Assembly: GCA_016296565.1 (NCBI GenBank)
Contig: JAEDJB010000128.1
Span: 1 to 5,142 of the forward strand
Length of the DNA stretch: 5,142 bases
DNA from: Oscillospiraceae bacterium
GTDB lineage: Bacteria; Bacillota; Clostridia; Oscillospirales; Oscillospiraceae
Direction: 5' to 3'
Below are positions 1 through 5,142 of the stretch, piece by piece (the first letter of the stretch is position 1; each line of letters starts with the position of its first letter). Position numbers and translations under genes: made by a program. The notes under the pieces are model-generated. The model was not told where the DNA came from. It did not search any database and worked only from the letters and a program-made list of their open reading frames with translations.

Positions 1-24
1 TCTCTGGCGCGCCGGGGGAAACTA

Positions 25-33
25 TGGTATACT
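25..33 (+). promoter_or_regulatory. Possible extended -10 promoter upstream of the CotH-SLH gene
   Basis: The sequence TGGTATACT gives a TG dinucleotide, one base, and a TATACT hexamer that matches 5 of 6 positions of the TATAAT consensus. It sits in a short AT-richer patch of an otherwise very GC-rich region. The -35 area near positions 5-10 (TGGCGC) is poor, which an extended -10 could compensate for. Transcription would start near position 40 and give a leader of about 55 nt. That leader contains a GC-rich inverted repeat (GGCCC at 44-48, GGGCC at 59-63) with no T-run after it, and a GGAGGAG ribosome binding site at 81-87. The alternative is that this sequence is the tail of an upstream gene: one frame stays open to a TGA at 96-98 that overlaps the ATG. 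Its translation resembles nothing I know. Confidence 0.35.
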
Positions 34-94
34 ACCACCAACCGGCCCTGGCAGCCCGGGGCCTTCATCACCAACAATCCGGAGGAGAACGGTT

Positions 95-2344
95 ATGAAT
101 CGACTCACCATCCGCCCCCTTCTGCTCACCCTGGCGGCTCTGGCCCTGTGCCTGGGGCTGACCCTACCCTCCGCCCATGCCGCAGGGGAGCGCTTATCCC
201 ACCTGACCTGGCAGGGCCCCGAAGGGGCCGCGGTTTCCCCGCAGCAGCAGGGGGACAAAACCTGGCTGTTCCTGCCCGCTTCGGCAGACCCCTCTGCCCT
301 CACCCTGACCTTTGACGGCGGACCCATCACCCTCTCCGCCGGGGAAGGCGCGGCGGTGCTCACCAGCGGCGAGCCCTTCGACCTGACCGCCCTCACCGGG
401 CAGAACCCCGCAGAGGGCACCGTCACCGTGACCCTCACCCGGGGCAGCGACTGGCTGGAGCTGAACCTGCTTCAGTCCCAGAACATCTCCGCCTTCTTCC
501 TCACCAGCCAGGACCCGGCCAAAGACCGGCTCTGGGTGGAGCAGGACAAGGAGAACAAGGCCAAGGGCGCGGCGGTGCTCCTGGGATCTGACGGGGAAGA
601 AATCTGGTCCGGGGATCTCAAGCAGATCAAGGGCCGGGGCAACTCCACCTGGTTATACCCCAAAAAGCCCTATCAGATCAAGCTCTCCCAGGCCGCCGAC
701 CTGCTGGAGACCGGCGACCCCGGGGAAGCCGCCTCCACCTGGGTGCTGCTGGCCAACTACTGCGACGAGAGCCTGCTTCACAACCAGCTGACCTATGACC
801 TGGCCGCTCAGTTCGGCCTGCCCTACTCCCCCAACTGCAAGCCCGTGGACCTGTACTACGACGGGGAATACCGGGGCAGCTACCTCCTCAGCGAAAAGAC
901 TGAGATCGGCACCGGCCGGGTGGAGGTGGCCGACCTGGAGGGGGCCATTGAGAAGGCCAATCCCCAGGTCGATGACCTGGACGATCTTCCCACCGCCCAG
1001 GGGGTGAGCCAGCGGGGGAACCGGTATCAGTACGTCACCGGCCTCACCACCCCCGAGGACTATTCCGGGGGCTACCTGCTGGAGCTGGACTTCCCCGCCC
1101 GGGCCCAGGAGGAAAAGAGCTGGTTTGTCTCCTCCTCCGGCAAGTATGTGGTGTGCAAAAGCCCCGAGTATCTCCCCCAGGACGCCATGGAGTACATCAG
1201 CGCCCTCTGGCAGGACTTTGAGGACGCGGTGATGAACGGGGGCACCCACCCGGTCACCGGCCTGGACTACACGGACTACATGGACCTGGACTCCCTGGCC
1301 CGGTGCTACCTGATCCTGGAGCTGAGCCAGGACGGGGACGCCTTCCAGTCCTCCACCTTCTTCTACAAGCCCGCCGGGGAGGAAAAACTCTACGCCGGTC
1401 CCGTGTGGGACTTTGACTCTGCCTACGGCAGCTATGACCAGGCCCTGGACCCGGAGGCCTTCTCTGCCGGGCAGACCGCCCTGGGGCGGAAGCTGCTGTC
1501 CATCCCCTCCTTCCGGGCGGCGGTGCAGCAGTGCTATGAGGAGCTGTATCCTCTGGTGGAGGAAACCGCCCTCAGCGGCCAGCCCGGCACCCGGGAGGGG
1601 CGGCTGGGCACCATCCTGGACTACGGCGCCCAGCTGGCCGCCAGCCAGCGGATGGACCACGTCCTCTGGCCGAAGACCACCCCCGGCAGCTACCAGGAGG
1701 CGGTGCAGAACCTGCAAGCCTGGCTGGCCCGGCGGAACCAGTGGCTTTATGACGAAGTGATGGGCTGGACAGAGGACACGGTTTTTCCTGCCCGCTTCGC
1801 GGACGTGCCCCCGGACGCCTGGTACGCCCAGGCGGTGGAGGACGTGGTGGCCCAGGGCCTGTTCACCGGGGTCTCGGACTTTCAGTTCCGTCCCTACGCC
1901 TCCATGACCCGGGGCATGCTGGTGACGGTGCTCTACCGCCTGGCCGGTGAGCCGGAGGTTTCGGGCGATGCCGCCTTCTCCGACGTGGCCGGGACCGACT
2001 GGTACGGCCCCGCCGCAGCCTGGGCAGCGGAGACCGGGGTGGCCGAGGGCTATCCCGACGGGACCTTCCAGCCCAAGCGGGCCGTCACCCGTCAGGAGCT
2101 GGTGACCCTGCTCTATCGCTGCGCCCAGGACCTGGGGGCGGACACCTCCGCCCCCGCCATCCCCGCCGCCTTTGGCGACCGGGACCAGGTGCCCGACTGG
2201 GCAGCGGAGGCCTTCGGCTGGGCCATTGACCGGGGCATCCTCACCGGCACCAAACCCGACATCCTCAGCCCCCAGGCGCTGGCCACCCGCTGCCAGGGGG
2301 CAGCCCTGTTCCAGCGATTCGGCCAGCTGCTGGCTCAATCATAA
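95..2344 (+). CDS. Secreted CotH kinase-family protein with three C-terminal SLH cell-wall anchoring repeats
   Basis: This is a 749-residue exported protein. Residues 1-29 form a Sec signal peptide: basic MNRLTIR start, hydrophobic core, AHA cleavage site. Residues 31-140 look like a beta-rich domain. Residues about 145-555 match the CotH kinase fold. Its marks are KGRGNSTW and KKPYQIKL (179-197), LANYCDESLLHNQL (219-232), VDLYYDGEYRGSYLLSEK (251-268), GGYLLELD (325-332), ELSQDGD (409-415) and GPVWDFDSAYG (435-445). The acidic residues D413, D439 and D441 lie where CotH enzymes bind metal and ATP. Three SLH repeats follow, at about 568-617, 628-676 and 693-743. They carry TRGM, TRQE and TRCQ at the usual TRAE position, so the third is the most divergent. 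SLH repeats bind secondary cell-wall polysaccharide, so the protein should sit on the wall. Characterised CotH proteins phosphorylate spore-coat or secreted proteins; the target here is unknown. The ATG follows GGAGGAG by 7 nt. The gene leads a tight three-gene cluster. Family assignment is firm; kinase activity is inferred. Confidence 0.93.
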   Translation: MNRLTIRPLLLTLAALALCLGLTLPSAHAAGERLSHLTWQGPEGAAVSPQQQGDKTWLFLPASADPSALTLTFDGGPITLSAGEGAAVLTSGEPFDLTALTGQNPAEGTVTVTLTRGSDWLELNLLQSQNISAFFLTSQDPAKDRLWVEQDKENKAKGAAVLLGSDGEEIWSGDLKQIKGRGNSTWLYPKKPYQIKLSQAADLLETGDPGEAASTWVLLANYCDESLLHNQLTYDLAAQFGLPYSPNCKPVDLYYDGEYRGSYLLSEKTEIGTGRVEVADLEGAIEKANPQVDDLDDLPTAQGVSQRGNRYQYVTGLTTPEDYSGGYLLELDFPARAQEEKSWFVSSSGKYVVCKSPEYLPQDAMEYISALWQDFEDAVMNGGTHPVTGLDYTDYMDLDSLARCYLILELSQDGDAFQSSTFFYKPAGEEKLYAGPVWDFDSAYGSYDQALDPEAFSAGQTALGRKLLSIPSFRAAVQQCYEELYPLVEETALSGQPGTREGRLGTILDYGAQLAASQRMDHVLWPKTTPGSYQEAVQNLQAWLARRNQWLYDEVMGWTEDTVFPARFADVPPDAWYAQAVEDVVAQGLFTGVSDFQFRPYASMTRGMLVTVLYRLAGEPEVSGDAAFSDVAGTDWYGPAAAWAAETGVAEGYPDGTFQPKRAVTRQELVTLLYRCAQDLGADTSAPAIPAAFGDRDQVPDWAAEAFGWAIDRGILTGTKPDILSPQALATRCQGAALFQRFGQLLAQS

Positions 2345-2366
2345 CCCAACAAAAGGAGACTGTATC

Positions 2367-2840
2367 ATGAAACGAACCCTGTCCCTCATTCTGGCCGCTT
2401 TGCTGGCCCTGACCCTCACCGCCTGCGGCCAGACCGCCGACACCCCCGGGGAGAACCTGTGCCAGGTCTTTCTGGACCTGCACAAAGAAAACCCCGACGC
2501 CGACGTGATCGCCCTGGCGGAGGAGCTTCTGTCCCACGAGAGCATCCCCTTCGCCGGGGCCGTGGCCCAGGTGGAGCCCGGCCTGCTGGCGGGCTTCGGC
2601 AACACAGAGATCACCGGCTTTCAGTCGGCGGCCACCTTCGGCCCCATGATCGGCACCATCCCCTTCATCGGCTACCTCTTCCAGCTGGATGACCCGGGGG
2701 CCGGGGCGGCGTTCTGCCAGGTCCTGGAGTCCGCCGCCGATCCCCAGTGGAACATCTGCACCCAGGCCGACGAGACCATCGTCCGCCAGGACGGGGACCT
2801 GGTGTTCTTCCTCATGTGCCCCCTGGATTGGGCGGGATGA
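2367..2840 (+). CDS. Small lipoprotein of unknown function
   Basis: This is a 157-residue protein. Its N-terminus is a classic lipoprotein signal: MKRT, a hydrophobic stretch at 5-18, and the lipobox LTAC with Cys20 as the expected lipidated residue. The mature protein should therefore be tethered to the outer face of the membrane. Residues 25-75 look helical (segment DVIALAEELL at 46-55). Residues 89-106 contain a hydrophobic, glycine-rich stretch with the core GPMIGTIPFIGYLF at 92-105. The C-terminus has WNICTQADE (128-136) and a hydrophobic strand DLVFFLMCP (144-152). The layout loosely recalls clostridial lipoproteins such as DUF4358, which often lie beside DHHW and MBOAT genes, but I cannot confirm membership. 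A longer in-frame opening begins at 2172. The ATG at 2367 is preferred because AAAAGGAG ends 8 nt before it and the lipobox begins there. It lies 22 bp after the CotH-SLH stop and overlaps the next gene by ATGA. Confidence 0.85.
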   Translation: MKRTLSLILAALLALTLTACGQTADTPGENLCQVFLDLHKENPDADVIALAEELLSHESIPFAGAVAQVEPGLLAGFGNTEITGFQSAATFGPMIGTIPFIGYLFQLDDPGAGAAFCQVLESAADPQWNICTQADETIVRQDGDLVFFLMCPLDWAG

Positions 2841-3829
2841 GCAAAAGGAAAGCCGTCCTTGGGGCGGCGGCGCTGGCGGTTCTTCTGGCGGCGGTCCTGC
2901 TCTGCGGCCGGGAAGCCACCCCTTCCGGGGAAGAGACCACCGCCGGGAGCCAGGAGGACTTTCTCAACCTGGAGGACCTGGTGGACCAGGCGCTGGAGCA
3001 GCAGGGGCAGGCGGGGTTCTACCAGAAGGACGGCTGGCTGGCCAAGGAGGAGGTCTCCCTCCAGCCGGCCATGCTGGACCACGCCGGGGAGATTTTCCAG
3101 TCCGTCTACGACACCTATCTGGCGGGCACCGGGTCCCCCTGCTACTTTGCCATGGTCCCCGGGAAGCACTGCTTTCTGGGGGAGGGCCGCCCCAGCCTGG
3201 ACTATAGCCTACTGGCGGAGGAGATGGCCGTCCGCACCCCCTTCTGCACCCAGCTGGACCTGACCCCCTACCTCTCCCTGGAGACCTACTACCGCACCGA
3301 CTGCCACTGGCGGCAGGAGATGCTTTTGGACGTGGCCCGGTACCTGGGGGAGGCCATGGGCACCCAGGTGACCGCCCAGTACACCATCTGCACCCTGGAC
3401 CGGGCCTTCACCGGCAACTACCTGGACCAGTTGAACCTGTCCCTGCCCCCGGAGAAGCTGTACTATCTCACCAGCCCCACCCTGGAGGGCTGCCAGGCCG
3501 CCCGCTGTGACCTCTCCGGGACCCCCCAGCCCATCCCCCTTTACGACCTTTCCCGGGACTACGGCTACGACCTCTTCCTCTCCGGGGCCCAGGGGCTTGT
3601 CACCCTTTCCAATCCCCAGGGGGACCCGGACAAGGAGCTGCTCCTCTTCCGGGACTCCTTCGGCAGCAGCCTGGCCCCTCTCCTGGCAGAGGGCTACGGG
3701 CAGATCACCCTGGTGGACCTGCGGTATCTCCCCAGCGTCCTTCTGGGGGAGTACCTGGACTTTCACGGCCAGGACGTGCTCTTTCTCTACAGCTCCCTGC
3801 TGCTGAACAACAGCCTGTCCCTCCGGTAA
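2837..3829 (+). CDS. DHHW/AlgX-like (SGNH-type) membrane-anchored protein, probable role in glycan O-acetylation
   Basis: This is a 330-residue protein. It begins with a signal-anchor or signal peptide (MSKRK, then a hydrophobic segment at 6-22). Cys23 follows but lacks a good lipobox. The rest should be extracytoplasmic. The family mark is YYRTDCHW at 151-158, where DHHW proteins usually read D-H-H-W. A second conserved block is LLLFRDSFGSSLAPLL at 268-283, followed by TLVDLRYL (291-298) and DVLFLYSS (313-320). By analogy with AlgX, D155 and H157 with S274 could form the catalytic triad of an SGNH-type acetyl-handling enzyme; this is inferred. VPGKHCF at 107-113 fits the VPxK region common in the family. 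Relatives usually work with an MBOAT (AlgI-like) acyltransferase, which is not visible here. The start is the ATG of an ATGA overlap with the lipoprotein stop. There is only a weak GGGCGGG upstream, so translation is probably coupled. An open frame extends back to 2747 but would overlap the lipoprotein gene. Confidence 0.85.
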   Translation: MSKRKAVLGAAALAVLLAAVLLCGREATPSGEETTAGSQEDFLNLEDLVDQALEQQGQAGFYQKDGWLAKEEVSLQPAMLDHAGEIFQSVYDTYLAGTGSPCYFAMVPGKHCFLGEGRPSLDYSLLAEEMAVRTPFCTQLDLTPYLSLETYYRTDCHWRQEMLLDVARYLGEAMGTQVTAQYTICTLDRAFTGNYLDQLNLSLPPEKLYYLTSPTLEGCQAARCDLSGTPQPIPLYDLSRDYGYDLFLSGAQGLVTLSNPQGDPDKELLLFRDSFGSSLAPLLAEGYGQITLVDLRYLPSVLLGEYLDFHGQDVLFLYSSLLLNNSLSLR

Positions 3830-3833
3830 CCCC

Positions 3834-3862
3834 TTGTTTCCGGCGGGAAAATACGATAGGAT
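3834..3862 (+). promoter_or_regulatory. Possible promoter of deoC
   Basis: TTGTTT (3834-3839) and TAGGAT (3857-3862) are separated by 17 bp. They match 3 of 6 and 4 of 6 consensus positions. The gap between the DHHW stop and deoC is the first AT-rich stretch after about 3.7 kb of densely packed coding sequence. Separate transcription of deoC is therefore plausible, though read-through from the upstream cluster is not excluded. A small inverted repeat, TTTCC-GGCG-GGAAA (3837-3850), overlaps the -35 element and spacer. Confidence 0.35.
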
Positions 3863-3874
3863 AAGAAAAAAAGA

Positions 3875-3881
3875 AAAGGAG
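3875..3881 (+). promoter_or_regulatory. Ribosome binding site that decides the deoC start
   Basis: AAAGGAG ends 7 nt before the ATG at 3889 but only 1 nt before the in-frame ATG at 3883. The second ATG is therefore the likely start, giving MDISNIL rather than MTMDISNIL. Confidence 0.75.
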
Positions 3882-3888
3882 AATGACC

Positions 3889-4545
3889 ATGGATATTTCC
3901 AACATCCTCAGCCACGTGGACCACACCCTGCTCAAGCCCGAGGCCACCTGGGACCAGATCAAAACCCTCTGCGACGAGGCCATGGAGTTTGGCTGCGCCA
4001 CGGTCTGCATCCCCCCCGCCTATGTGAAGCCCGCCGCGGACTACGTCCAGGGCAACCTGAAAATCTGCACCGTCATCGGCTTCCCCAACGGCTACAACAC
4101 CATGGCCAGCAAGATCTTTGAGACCAAGGACGCCGTGGAAAACGGCGCCAGCGAGATCGACATGGTCATCAACGTGGGCCTCGTGAAGGACCGGAAGTGG
4201 AAGGACCTCACCGAGGAAATCGCCGGGGTGAAGGCCGCCTGCCTGGGCCGCCCCCTGAAGGTCATCATCGAGACCTGCCTGCTCACCGACCTGGAAAAGG
4301 TGAAGCTCTGCCAGGTGGTGGAGAAGGCCGGGGCGGACTATTTAAAGACCTCCACCGGCTTCGGCTCCGGCGGCGCCACCCGGGAGGACGTGGCCCTGCT
4401 CCGGGAGAACCTGGCCGACCACATCAAGCTCAAGGCCTCCGGCGGCATCCGCACCCTGGCGGACGGCCAGGCCTACCTGGACCTGGGGGCTGACCGTCTG
4501 GGCGCTTCCGCCCTGGTGGGCGAGGCCCGGAAGCTTCAGGGCTGA
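3889..4545 (+). CDS. deoC: Deoxyribose-phosphate aldolase
   Basis: This class I aldolase cleaves 2-deoxy-D-ribose 5-phosphate to acetaldehyde and glyceraldehyde 3-phosphate in the cytoplasm. It is the last step of deoxynucleoside salvage and catabolism. The 218-residue length is normal for the short bacterial form, and the whole TIM barrel is present. Visible marks are HVDHTLLKP (9-17), CTVIGFPNGYNT (60-71), FETKDAVENGASEIDMVIN (77-95), YLKTSTGF (151-158), KASGGIR (182-188) and RLGAS (203-207). K153 is the expected Schiff-base lysine. D91 and K182 are the proton-relay pair equivalent to E. coli D102 and K201. GGIR and the GAS loop bind phosphate. The long C-terminal tail with the E. coli terminal tyrosine is absent, as in other short forms. 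The gene stands 59 bp after the DHHW gene with a possible promoter of its own. No other deo genes (pyrimidine nucleoside phosphorylase, phosphopentomutase, cytidine deaminase) are visible. It is convergent with the next gene. Confidence 0.97.
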   Translation: MDISNILSHVDHTLLKPEATWDQIKTLCDEAMEFGCATVCIPPAYVKPAADYVQGNLKICTVIGFPNGYNTMASKIFETKDAVENGASEIDMVINVGLVKDRKWKDLTEEIAGVKAACLGRPLKVIIETCLLTDLEKVKLCQVVEKAGADYLKTSTGFGSGGATREDVALLRENLADHIKLKASGGIRTLADGQAYLDLGADRLGASALVGEARKLQG

Positions 4546-4559
4546 AACTCCCGCTCCGC

Positions 4560-4628
4560 CAAAAAGCAGGAAAAGAGATCGGTTTATTCCTTGGTTTATT
4601 CTCTCTGTTTATTTGGGGCTGATTTTTG
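4560..4628. terminator. Weak candidate bidirectional terminator between convergent genes
   Basis: CAAAAAGCAG (4560-4569) and CTGATTTTTG (4619-4628) are inverted copies with one mismatch in ten pairs. The A-tract and T-tract lie in the outer part of the stem. A nested AGGAA (4568-4572) / TTCCT (4587-4591) pair also exists, and on the minus strand it is followed by GC and five Ts. The stems are AT-rich and the outer loop is about 49 nt, so this is not a strong intrinsic terminator. The right arm also lies inside the C-terminal codons of the minus-strand gene. It is listed because some terminator is expected between the two convergent stops and this is the best structure there. Confidence 0.25.
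4582..4613. repeat. Three GTTTATT direct repeats at 12-13 bp spacing
   Basis: GTTTATT occurs at 4582-4588, 4594-4600 and 4607-4613. The first two copies extend to GGTTTATTC. They cover the stop codon of the minus-strand gene, in the most AT-rich stretch of the window. The period of slightly more than one helical turn is of the kind seen in protein-binding arrays, but with three 7-bp AT-rich copies chance is possible. The third copy lies within codons of the RepA_N-like gene. Confidence 0.4.
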
Positions 4629-5075
4629 CGACCGGTCCCACTGATATTTCAGCCATCCCTCCTCCAATTCCGCCGCCGGTGTGATTTTTTCCGCCCCGGA
4701 AAAACCGGGGGACTCCTCCCCGGCCACGGCGGAGGAGGCAGGCACCCGGAGAAAGTAATGGGTGGCACCCCCGGGGGTGGGGTGGCTGCGGATCACCAGC
4801 CCCCGGCCCTCCAGCTCCCGCAGCAGCTTCTGCACCGTGGCCCGGTTCTTCCCCAGCACCCGGGCCAGCTCCGCCACGGGGTAGATCAGGTACACCCAGC
4901 CCTCCCGGTTGTGCCAGCCGTTCTGTTTGGACAGGCTGGCCCGGTCCAGCAGCAGGATGTACAGCAGCAGCGCCGTGGAGGACAGCTTCATGGCAAAGAG
5001 ATACCGGGGCACCGGCAGAAAGTTCACCAGGCTGGTGTTTTGGGTAAAGGGCGTTAACGCGTCCAGATCGTTCAT
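4596..5075 (-). CDS. RepA_N-like winged-helix protein (replication initiator protein A family), short form
   Basis: This 159-residue protein matches the N-terminal domain of Firmicute RepA_N plasmid initiators. FLPVPRYLFAMKLSSTALLLY (19-39) corresponds to the family's 'F.. P..LF ..LS..AkLLY' block, and LLLDRASLSKQNGW (41-54) is highly typical. VYLIYPVAEL (61-70) and LGKNRATVQKLLRELEGRGL (74-93) form the helix-turn-helix and recognition helix, with a wing after it. Residues 112-159 are low in conservation and likely flexible. Full initiators usually have a second C-terminal domain and about 250-350 residues, so this is either a stand-alone regulator or initiator-like domain, as found in many clostridial integrative elements, or a shortened remnant. 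No frameshift is seen. The ATG at 5075 is chosen because AAGGAGG lies 8 nt before it. A TTG six bases upstream would give MQMND but is only 2 nt from that site. It may be autoregulated through the dyad at 5119-5136. It could also be annotated simply as a helix-turn-helix protein. Confidence 0.8.
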   Translation of the reverse strand: MNDLDALTPFTQNTSLVNFLPVPRYLFAMKLSSTALLLYILLLDRASLSKQNGWHNREGWVYLIYPVAELARVLGKNRATVQKLLRELEGRGLVIRSHPTPGGATHYFLRVPASSAVAGEESPGFSGAEKITPAAELEEGWLKYQWDRSQKSAPNKQRE

Positions 5076-5083
5076 TTGCAAAA

Positions 5084-5090
5084 CCTCCTT
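5084..5090 (-). promoter_or_regulatory. Ribosome binding site that decides the RepA_N-like start
   Basis: Read on the minus strand this is AAGGAGG, a near-perfect anti-16S match. It is 8 nt from the ATG at 5075 and only 2 nt from the TTG at 5081, so the ATG is the better start. Confidence 0.8.
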
Positions 5091-5118
5091 TTACCCTTGG
5101 GGAAACACCCCCGGTTTT

Positions 5119-5136
5119 GTGTACGCAAACGTACAC
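5119..5136. promoter_or_regulatory. Perfect 18-bp dyad, possible operator or initiator-protein binding site
   Basis: GTGTACG (5119-5125) and CGTACAC (5130-5136) are exact inverted copies around CAAA. The dyad lies 43 bp upstream of the RepA_N-like start, in the leader or promoter region. There is no T-run beside it on the minus strand, which argues against an intrinsic terminator. A dimeric winged-helix protein binding here is reasonable, most simply the product of the adjacent gene, but this is inference. A smaller GGGG-AAACA-CCCC inverted repeat (5099-5111) lies between it and the ribosome binding site. No convincing -35/-10 pair for the minus-strand gene is visible before the window ends, so its promoter may overlap the dyad or lie further right. 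Confidence 0.5.
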
Positions 5137-5142
5137 CTTTCT

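Noticed and set aside
44..63. GC-rich inverted repeat GGCCC/GGGCC in the leader, considered as a terminator or riboswitch part
   Set aside because: It has only five pairs, a 10-nt loop and no T-tract. In DNA this GC-rich such pairs are expected by chance, and no known riboswitch core is visible.
653..2338. A 561-codon open frame antisense to the CotH-SLH gene
   Set aside because: Its translation is rich in Gly, Val, Leu, Pro and His with no domain or signal. It mirrors GC-rich codons of a gene with clear CotH and SLH motifs, so it is a shadow.
2172..2366. N-terminal extension of the lipoprotein frame
   Set aside because: It would overlap the CotH-SLH gene by over 170 bp and bury the lipobox. 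The ATG at 2367 has a well-placed ribosome binding site.
2747..2836. N-terminal extension of the DHHW frame
   Set aside because: It overlaps the lipoprotein gene and places charged residues before the signal-anchor. The ATGA coupling gives a better start.
3209..3766. A 185-codon open frame antisense to the DHHW gene
   Set aside because: It has low-complexity G/V/Q/L composition and no recognisable motif, and the plus strand has firm family motifs throughout.
4535..4546. TTCAG-GG-CTGAA hairpin at the deoC stop codon
   Set aside because: The stem is very short and has no T-run after it, so it is not a credible terminator.
4609..5136. A 175-codon minus-strand frame overlapping the RepA_N-like gene, with its start inside the dyad
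   Set aside because: Its translation is Gly/Ala/Pro-rich without motifs. The overlapping frame has the RepA_N motifs and an AAGGAGG site at the right distance.

Overview
The window is a GC-rich piece of what is most likely a Gram-positive gut-type Firmicute genome (Oscillospiraceae, Flavonifractor/Lawsonibacter/Oscillibacter-like). This is inferred from four things: strong AGGAGG-type ribosome binding sites, S-layer homology (SLH) repeats on a secreted protein, a DHHW-family protein, and a short clostridial type of RepA_N protein. The species cannot be fixed from the sequence alone.

Layout. Positions 1-94 hold a possible extended -10 promoter and a good ribosome binding site, with no recognisable upstream gene. 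A compact plus-strand cluster follows. It has a secreted CotH-kinase-fold protein with a C-terminal triple SLH cell-wall anchor (95-2344), a small lipoprotein of unknown function (2367-2840, 22 bp gap), and a membrane-anchored DHHW/AlgX-like SGNH-type protein (2837-3829, ATGA overlap with the lipoprotein gene). After a 59-bp gap with a possible promoter comes deoC, deoxyribose-phosphate aldolase (3889-4545). A convergent minus-strand gene (4596-5075) encodes a 159-residue protein that looks like a free-standing RepA_N winged-helix domain. Upstream of it, at the window edge, is a perfect 18-bp dyad.

How the genes may work together. The first three genes are spaced like one transcription unit, and all three products should lie outside the cytoplasmic membrane. 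SLH domains bind secondary cell-wall polysaccharide. DHHW/AlgX-like proteins are commonly partners of membrane-bound O-acyltransferases (MBOATs) that acetylate surface glycans. CotH domains are secreted or spore-associated protein kinases in the characterised cases. A reasonable but unproven reading is an envelope-modification cassette that couples an SLH-anchored kinase to glycan O-acetylation. No MBOAT is visible in the window. deoC is a housekeeping nucleoside-catabolism gene and is probably transcribed separately. The RepA_N-like gene hints at a plasmid or integrative-element relative to the right, but nothing else in the window proves a mobile element.

No rRNA, tRNA, CRISPR array or insertion sequence was recognised. 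No stretch over 300 bases lacks a gene.
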